24,383 nt of DNA from Candidatus Kaiserbacteria bacterium RIFCSPLOWO2_01_FULL_54_13 (GTDB lineage: Bacteria; Patescibacteriota; Minisyncoccia; Phycocordibacterales; UBA2100), in NCBI GenBank assembly GCA_001781685.1, contig MFLZ01000030.1, positions 1,100 through 25,482 of the forward strand. Direction: 5' to 3'. The notes beneath the pieces were generated by a model, which searched no databases, had not been told where the DNA came from, and saw nothing but the letters and a program-made list of their open reading frames with translations. The position numbers and the translations under genes were made by a program. Of the stretch, positions 19,655 to 24,383 are shown piece by piece (positions within the stretch are counted from its first letter, which is position 1; each line of letters opens with the position of its first letter).

Positions 19655-19711
19655 CCGGATGTACTTCGTGTACGGAGCATATAGGGGCTAAAAAGACACG
19701 GCGTAGCCACA

Positions 19712-20479
19712 ATGGACGAAATCAGGGACGTAACAAGGAAAGATCAGATTTCGCGCTTTCTTGACAATAGGACATTGCGTGTTCAGCCGTTTGGGCAAAA
19801 TGTCTCTGCCGATCGCGCGTACCGACGCGCCGAGCGGATTGTCGCGGCCATTTACCTCGTTACGAACCATATTTCTCCCGATGAGCCAGCACGGGCGACC
19901 GTGAGGGGAGCAAGTCTGCATCTTCTCTCATTCATTCTTATGCTGAGGAATGAGATGCGAAGCCCAGAATCCTCAGGTTTCCAGAAAGCACAGGCCGTCA
20001 TACGGAAACTCATCTCTCTTGTTCGCGTTCTTTCCGTTTCCGGGCACGTATCCTTGCAGAATTCCGGGACGCTTGTTGACGCTCTCGATGAACTCGGGAA
20101 TTTTCTCACTGTCTCGCAGAGGTCCACTCTCTCTGAGAGTATACCTCTTAGAAAAGACGGACTATTGGACACGGAATCACTTCCTGCTTCGAGCGACCGT
20201 CTTTCAGCTGCTGCCCCTCTTAGAGAGCGGAAGGCGCGTCTCACGGACAAGATAGCACAAGAGAGCATGGTGTCCGATAGAGGAGGCAGGAAGCAACAGC
20301 GAACTCAGCGGATAGTAGGAATTCTCACATCTCAGGGACAGTTGGGAATAAAGGACATATCAACAAATTTGCCGGAGTACAGTGAAAAGATGATACAGCG
20401 GGAGCTCAAGAGTCTCGTTACGCATGGACGAGTCAAGAAGATGGGCTCAAAGCGCTGGAGTATGTATGCTCTTGCCTAG
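19712..20479 (+). CDS. Winged-helix domain protein, possible transcriptional regulator
   Basis: A 255-residue soluble protein. Residues about 195-255 (QRTQRIVGILTSQGQLGIKDISTNLPEYSEKMIQRELKSLVTHGRVKKMG region) read as a DeoR-like winged helix-turn-helix, with the recognition helix near EKMIQRELKSLV and the wing at VKKMGSKRWSMY. The N-terminal 140 residues are helical and include a four-helix-like stretch resembling small helical bundles (RAERIVAAIYLVTNHI, ASLHLLSFILMLRNEM, KAQAVIRKLISLVRVL, ALDELGNFLTVSQ). A low-complexity linker joins the two parts. No ligand-binding motif is recognised. It is divergent from ftsK and stands before a large surface protein gene, which it might regulate, but nothing in the sequence proves this. 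Confidence 0.7.
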   Translation: MDEIRDVTRKDQISRFLDNRTLRVQPFGQNVSADRAYRRAERIVAAIYLVTNHISPDEPARATVRGASLHLLSFILMLRNEMRSPESSGFQKAQAVIRKLISLVRVLSVSGHVSLQNSGTLVDALDELGNFLTVSQRSTLSESIPLRKDGLLDTESLPASSDRLSAAAPLRERKARLTDKIAQESMVSDRGGRKQQRTQRIVGILTSQGQLGIKDISTNLPEYSEKMIQRELKSLVTHGRVKKMGSKRWSMYALA

Positions 20480-20672
20480 ATCGCCTTTTTGTTTTCTTAT
20501 TCTGGGCTCCGCCGAATGTGGCGCTGGGTAATGGGCAGGAGGAGAAAGATTTCCCCGAGACTCTCGTCAATACCGTTGACTCCCGTTTCCAGGGAGGGTA
20601 TTGTGGCTTTGTAACTGGTGAGCTGAGGAAAGCCTGGCGGTTGGCCTTTTGGGGCCCTTTTTTGGCCACAAG

Positions 20673-20681
20673 TTATCCACA
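20673..20681 (+). promoter_or_regulatory. DnaA-box match
   Basis: TTATCCACA, the consensus DnaA 9-mer, in a gene-free stretch. It is single, with no cluster. The other perfect match in the window is at 14173-14181 on the opposite strand. Confidence 0.35.
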
Positions 20682-20821
20682 AAAGAGGCTGTAGCGCTCG
20701 GTAGTACCGCAGACTCGCTGGATTATAATTGTTCCGATGCGCCCTTTCCAAAGGTCGCATTGAAAAAGCGAGAGCGGCACACGCTCCCTCTCTAGTTCTC
20801 TGACATTCTTGTCCGTCCGAA

Positions 20822-20839
20822 GTCTGCCAGCTGGCAGAC
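20822..20839. repeat. Intergenic 18-bp perfect palindrome
   Basis: GTCTGCCAGCTGGCAGAC. It shares the GCCAGCTGGC core and the AGTC lead-in with the in-frame palindromes of glyS and tatD; two symmetric base changes (C to T and G to A) keep it palindromic, which suggests selection on, or copying of, the hairpin form. Confidence 0.8.
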
Positions 20840-20960
20840 GAAGGCGGATGGCATAGTGGTTAAAAAAGTAGGCGGTGACCCCGCCTTATGGTTACTTCTC
20901 AGAAACTCTGATCTGTCCTGAAATATCTGCACGGATGAATGGCAGTCCAACTCTCTTGCT

Positions 20961-21138
20961 GCTAACCCAGCCCCAGTTTTGTTTTGTAGAAAATTCTATG
21001 AACCAAAACTGGAGCTGGACTAGCAAAATTATTAAGTTGTCTTCAGTTATTAGTAGGTTAGAAGACATACGACGCACAAATTTCTTCGTCGAAAGGAAAT
21101 ATGTGCGGTCCTACACACGAAACGAATAAGTTCGTGTG
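20961..21138 (+). other. Highly structured leader of the surface-protein gene
   Basis: Upstream of the ATG at 21165 lie several strong pairings in series: a long hairpin (GCTA 20961-20964 with TAGC 21021-21024, a symmetric 3x3 internal loop, then 20968-20981 with 21004-21017, 13 of 14 pairs), GTCTTC/GAAGAC (21039-21044 with 21061-21066), an 11-position stem with one mismatch (21074-21084 with 21096-21106) and CACACGAA/TTCGTGTG (21114-21121 with 21131-21138). An overlapping 84-codon frame (20875-21129) has no ribosome binding site and is read here as incidental. This fits a long structured 5' untranslated region or a separate RNA. No known riboswitch is recognised. Confidence 0.5.
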
Positions 21139-21164
21139 GATGGATGAAAGGTCATAACAAACTT

Positions 21165-24100
21165 ATGAGTAAATCATTAGCAACAAAAAATGTCGCGGCA
21201 GTTGTCCTTGGTCTCGGCTTGATACTCGCACTCTCGTTTGCATTCGCCACACCGGCGAAGGCGCAGACGATCGCAGAGCTTCAAGCTAGTATCCAAGCAT
21301 TGCTCGCGCAAATCGCAGCGCTTCAGGGCGGCCCCACGACGGGCAGCACCGGAGCTGGCTGCTACACCTTCACCCGAAATCACCAGCAAGGTGACAGCGG
21401 AGGTGAAGTGATGTGGATTCAGAAATTCCTCAACGCCCACGGTTCCCAAGTTTCCGCATCAGGCGCCGGCTCTCCGGGCAATGAGACATCGAGCTTTGGT
21501 CCACGCACCAAGGCGGCGGTCTCTGCGTTCCAGGCGGCAAACGGCATCACGCCGACCGCCGGATACTGGGGTCCGATTACGCGCGGAAAGGCCAACAGCC
21601 TCTGCGCTGGGGTTCCTGCTCCCGGCCCTGTAACTCCTGGTGCTCCGCCTCCGGTTCCGGTAGGCGCGGGTCTCAGAGTCATGCTCGCTTCCGACAGTCC
21701 GGGCGCGGGCACGATTGTCAAGAGTCAGGGTATCGCGCTCCTTGCGAAGTTCACCCTCACGAACGGCTCTGGTGCTCCTGTCACGGTCACGAACCTTGCG
21801 TTCAAGCGCATTGGTGTTTCGACCGACTCAGACTTGAGCAACATCTACCTCTACGATGGTGGCCGGCGTATCACCGATCCGGCCGGTATCTCGAGCGGTA
21901 ACTTCAACTTCAACGACTCGGGCGGGCTCATCACGGTGCCTGCGTACGGTTCAGTTACCGTTTCCGTCCGCGCCGACATCGGCTCGACGAACGGCAACCA
22001 GGTTGGGACGCAACTCACGGGTGTCACGGCCTCTGCGCCGCTTGATGCCTCTGTTGTGCTCCCGATCTCAGGAGCGACGCATCTCATCTCGAACGCAACG
22101 ATTGCGACAGCAACGTGGGGTGCAGCAACGCCCTCCGGTGGAACATTCGCCCCGGCGAATGAGCTAACGCTCTTCCAGGCGGTTCTTACGGTGAACAACC
22201 GTGCCTCGTGGCTCCACTCGATTCAGTTCGAGAACCGCGGCTCCACCAAAGATTCGGACTTCCAGAACCTGAAGCTCTATATCAAGGGTACCCAGGTTGG
22301 TTCGACCGTCATGTCGACTACAGGCGACAAGGTCGTCTTCGACCTCACGGCGAATCCGCTCCGACTCGAAACGGGCGCGAACGAAATCCGTCTCGTCGGT
22401 GACGTTCTCGGTACCTCAGGGAAGACCTTCGACTACCAGATTCGCCGCGGGACAGACATTCTCCTCGTGGACTCGGACTTGGGTCAGCCTCTGAAGCCCT
22501 CCGCTCCGAGTACGGTTACTGCCAACACGGTTGAGAGCGTTGCGCTCTCTGTCGTGAAGGCGAACACCTCGCCTACGGAAAACGTGGCAGTTGCCTCGAC
22601 AGGAGTGCTCTGGTCACGCTTTGAGTTCCGCGGGGTGGGTGACATGCTCAAGATTGAGCAAGTTACTGTCGATGTGGACACAAGTTCCTCTGACAGCACG
22701 ATGGACAACGTGCGCATCATGCTGGACGGGGTGCAGGTAGGTTCTACGGCTGACGTTACTGCGGCCGCAGGTACAGCCTTCACACTTGGTTCCTCGATGG
22801 TCCTCGGGCTCGGCAAGACGCACACTGTAGAGGTCTACGGTGATGCGAAACAGTCCGACGGCACGAACTACACGGCGACCGAGACGGTCGACGTCGGCGT
22901 CTCCGTCGCCGTTGCCGACACAGAAGGCAAGTCTTCGGGTGACCGAATCAGCGCTGCAATCAGTGAAGTGGAGGGTAACTCCCGCACCGTCAGCTCTTCG
23001 TCCCTCACGGGTACGAAGGCCTCTGGCTACGGCAACCAGACAATCGTCTCGGGTGCCAACAACGCGAAGCTCGGAAGCTTCACGGTTGGGACCGGCTCAA
23101 CTGAGGGTGTGAATGTCAACACAATCGTCATTAATCTCTCGACTGCCGAAGCGGCATCAATTACCGACCTCCGCCTCGTTGACAACGCAACGGGTGCACA
23201 GATCGGCTCGACGAAGTCTTCGGCTTCGACAGGGAACACCTTCTCGATCAATCTCGCGATGGGAGCTTCGCAAACGAAGACCATCAACGTCGTGGGTAAC
23301 GTCAAATCGGGCGCGAACGCAGGTCCATGGATCGCGGCGCTTGACACCACCTCGGGCGGCACCGGTGCAGTCACTGGTCAGTCGGTCACGGTAGGCACGA
23401 CTGTGAACCTCCAGACGATTACGATCGGCTCGGGCACACTCACGGTCACTCGTGACGCGGGTACGCCAGTCAACAGCAACGTGATAGCGGGTAGCTCCAT
23501 GGTGCAAATCGGCAAATTCGACTTCCATGGTGCAAACTCCAGCTTCACGGTGCAAGAGCTTAAGATCAAAATCCCGAACGACGCAGCGACGTCCGTTGCA
23601 AGCGTGACCTTGAAGTACAAGAACTCGGCAGGAGCCGAGCAGACTGCTTCACAGGCTCTCACGACCGGTAACGAAGCGTACTCGACCTCGACCTTCACAG
23701 GCTTGACGATGTACGTGCCGATGAACGACTCGGCTGACATCGACGTCTATGTCGACCTTCCGACCATCACCTCAGGTGCTCACTCGGGCGCTGCGATCTC
23801 AGTCTTGATCGACGCGACCGAAGGCTTCAAGGCGATTGACTCGGCAGGCACGACAGATACCTCTTCGGCTGATGCCGATGTCAACTCCGCTGCCTCTACG
23901 GGCTACGGCACGAAGTACGTCAGGAAGTCGATTCCGACCTTGGCGCGTCTCTCTACCGGCTACACCACGAACACGGTTGCTGCCGGCATCGGACTCTTCC
24001 GCTTCAGCGTTACGGCTGACGCGGCGGGTGCCGTCGACTGGCGCGAGATCTCGTTCACGGTTACGACCAGCGGTGTCGACGTGCAAACGGGCTGGACGCT

Positions 24101-24383
24101 CTACGACGTGACGGGTACGGCTGTTACGGTCAACACGACCGCAACGAGCACGTATGCTGCCTCGGGTGCTGCTACCCTCGAGATCTGCCCCGGTGCAAGT
24201 TGCCGCCATGGCGATGCACAGGAAGTTGGCGCGGGTTCGTCGAAGGTCTATGAGCTTCGCACGGACACGGTCACTGGGTGGGGTGCCGCAGGCGACAGCC
24301 TCGTCATCAACTTCACGGAGGACACCTCTGCGCTCAACGGCAACAGCAACACGGCGCTCAGCCTCCACTCTGGTCAGAACATG
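21165..24383 (+). CDS. Large secreted surface protein with peptidoglycan-binding domain, C-terminus outside window
   Basis: The frame is open to the last base (1073 codons seen, no stop), so the gene continues beyond the window. Residues 1-34 are a Sec signal peptide (VVLGLGLILALSFAFATPAKA). A short amphipathic helix follows (TIAELQASIQALLAQIAALQ). Then comes a peptidoglycan-binding-1-type domain between Cys66 and Cys147 (RNHQQGDSGGEVMWIQKFLN, TSSFGPRTKAAVSAFQAANGI, GYWGPITRGKAN), a Pro-rich linker (PAPGPVTPGAPPPVPV), and many Ser/Thr-rich beta domains with phrases such as FTLTNGSGAPVTVTNLAF and LVGDVLGTSGKTFDYQI. It is probably a cell-surface or S-layer-like protein held on the wall by the N-terminal domain. 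Codon use is strongly biased to C-ending codons, as in highly expressed genes. Only a distant GAAAGG serves as a possible ribosome site. Confidence 0.85.
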   Translation, partial: MSKSLATKNVAAVVLGLGLILALSFAFATPAKAQTIAELQASIQALLAQIAALQGGPTTGSTGAGCYTFTRNHQQGDSGGEVMWIQKFLNAHGSQVSASGAGSPGNETSSFGPRTKAAVSAFQAANGITPTAGYWGPITRGKANSLCAGVPAPGPVTPGAPPPVPVGAGLRVMLASDSPGAGTIVKSQGIALLAKFTLTNGSGAPVTVTNLAFKRIGVSTDSDLSNIYLYDGGRRITDPAGISSGNFNFNDSGGLITVPAYGSVTVSVRADIGSTNGNQVGTQLTGVTASAPLDASVVLPISGATHLISNATIATATWGAATPSGGTFAPANELTLFQAVLTVNNRASWLHSIQFENRGSTKDSDFQNLKLYIKGTQVGSTVMSTTGDKVVFDLTANPLRLETGANEIRLVGDVLGTSGKTFDYQIRRGTDILLVDSDLGQPLKPSAPSTVTANTVESVALSVVKANTSPTENVAVASTGVLWSRFEFRGVGDMLKIEQVTVDVDTSSSDSTMDNVRIMLDGVQVGSTADVTAAAGTAFTLGSSMVLGLGKTHTVEVYGDAKQSDGTNYTATETVDVGVSVAVADTEGKSSGDRISAAISEVEGNSRTVSSSSLTGTKASGYGNQTIVSGANNAKLGSFTVGTGSTEGVNVNTIVINLSTAEAASITDLRLVDNATGAQIGSTKSSASTGNTFSINLAMGASQTKTINVVGNVKSGANAGPWIAALDTTSGGTGAVTGQSVTVGTTVNLQTITIGSGTLTVTRDAGTPVNSNVIAGSSMVQIGKFDFHGANSSFTVQELKIKIPNDAATSVASVTLKYKNSAGAEQTASQALTTGNEAYSTSTFTGLTMYVPMNDSADIDVYVDLPTITSGAHSGAAISVLIDATEGFKAIDSAGTTDTSSADADVNSAASTGYGTKYVRKSIPTLARLSTGYTTNTVAAGIGLFRFSVTADAAGAVDWREISFTVTTSGVDVQTGWTLYDVTGTAVTVNTTATSTYAASGAATLEICPGASCRHGDAQEVGAGSSKVYELRTDTVTGWGAAGDSLVINFTEDTSALNGNSNTALSLHSGQNM

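Larger units (their letters stand above)
20480..20860. other. Gene-free stretch with DnaA-box match and a palindrome
   Basis: About 380 bases without a convincing gene. It holds a perfect DnaA box (20673-20681), a TATAAT (20724-20729) that on the minus strand reads as the -10 of a TTGGAA-18-TATAAT promoter-like pair directed leftward, and an 18-bp perfect palindrome with flanking GAAGGCGGA (20822-20839). GGCCTTTTGGGGCCCTTTTT at 20643-20662 is too weak a stem to call a terminator. No tRNA or known RNA family is recognised. Confidence 0.5.

Noticed and set aside
20600..20660. RNase P-like phrase GAGGAAAGCC in the gene-free stretch
   Set aside because: Only a partial match to conserved region I, with no second conserved region and no suitable fold downstream.
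20840..20890. tRNA-like D-loop phrase AGTGGTTAA
   Set aside because: No acceptor, anticodon or T-arm (no GTTC-A-A type loop) in register.
20875..21129. An 84-codon frame in the leader of the surface protein
   Set aside because: No ribosome site, no recognisable protein features, and the region is dominated by hairpins; kept only as an alternative.

Overview
The window reads as a chromosomal segment of a Candidate Phyla Radiation bacterium, most likely a Parcubacteria-type Patescibacteria. This is inferred from gene content: a single-chain glycyl-tRNA synthetase next to a multi-domain surface protein gene, a short MetG without the C-terminal tRNA-binding domain, an EF-P without the PGKG tip, an intein in RecA, secreted proteins with peptidoglycan-binding and Ig-like domains, weak or absent Shine-Dalgarno sites, and many short GC-rich palindromes both between and inside genes. 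The finer taxonomic level cannot be told from the sequence.

Layout. 1-1721: 3' part of a membrane-anchored Ig/DUF11-like surface protein. 1874-8354: a rightward run of tightly packed or overlapping genes (glyS, a putative HExxH metallopeptidase, an AI-2E family permease, metG, an EamA-type transporter, tatD). 8407-10178: the ribosomal/replication set rpsF-ssb-rpsR, invaded by two repeat elements, one of which carries a GIY-YIG nuclease gene broken by a stop at its catalytic glutamate. 10179-11471: two small cargo genes (a secreted Cys-containing protein and a GNAT-like protein). Each has a leader hairpin, a strong ribosome binding site and a terminator, and each is followed by a copy of the 3' end of efp. 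11472-12032: efp (minus). 12166-14077: convergent homospermidine synthase and a SpeD-like pyruvoyl decarboxylase, a probable two-gene homospermidine pathway. 14366-19538 (minus): ftsK, a small membrane/Ig-like protein, and recA split by a 368-residue LAGLIDADG intein. 19712-20479: a winged-helix protein. 20480-21164: gene-free, with a DnaA-box match and a strongly structured leader. 21165-end: a large secreted surface protein, incomplete at the window edge.

The most unusual content is repetitive. (i) A family of elements fills whole intergenic gaps from one gene's stop to the next gene's start at 1722, 8923, 9543 and 17019. They share terminal inverted repeats (ACCCGCCTAAATTTTT type). One holds the GIY-YIG gene; the others look like gene-free derivatives. 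(ii) A cassette-like arrangement at the efp 3' end. (iii) Short palindromes inserted in frame in glyS, metG and tatD. (iv) A SpeD homologue that keeps the catalytic Ser/His/Cys but has lost the AdoMet-decarboxylase signature and sits beside homospermidine synthase.
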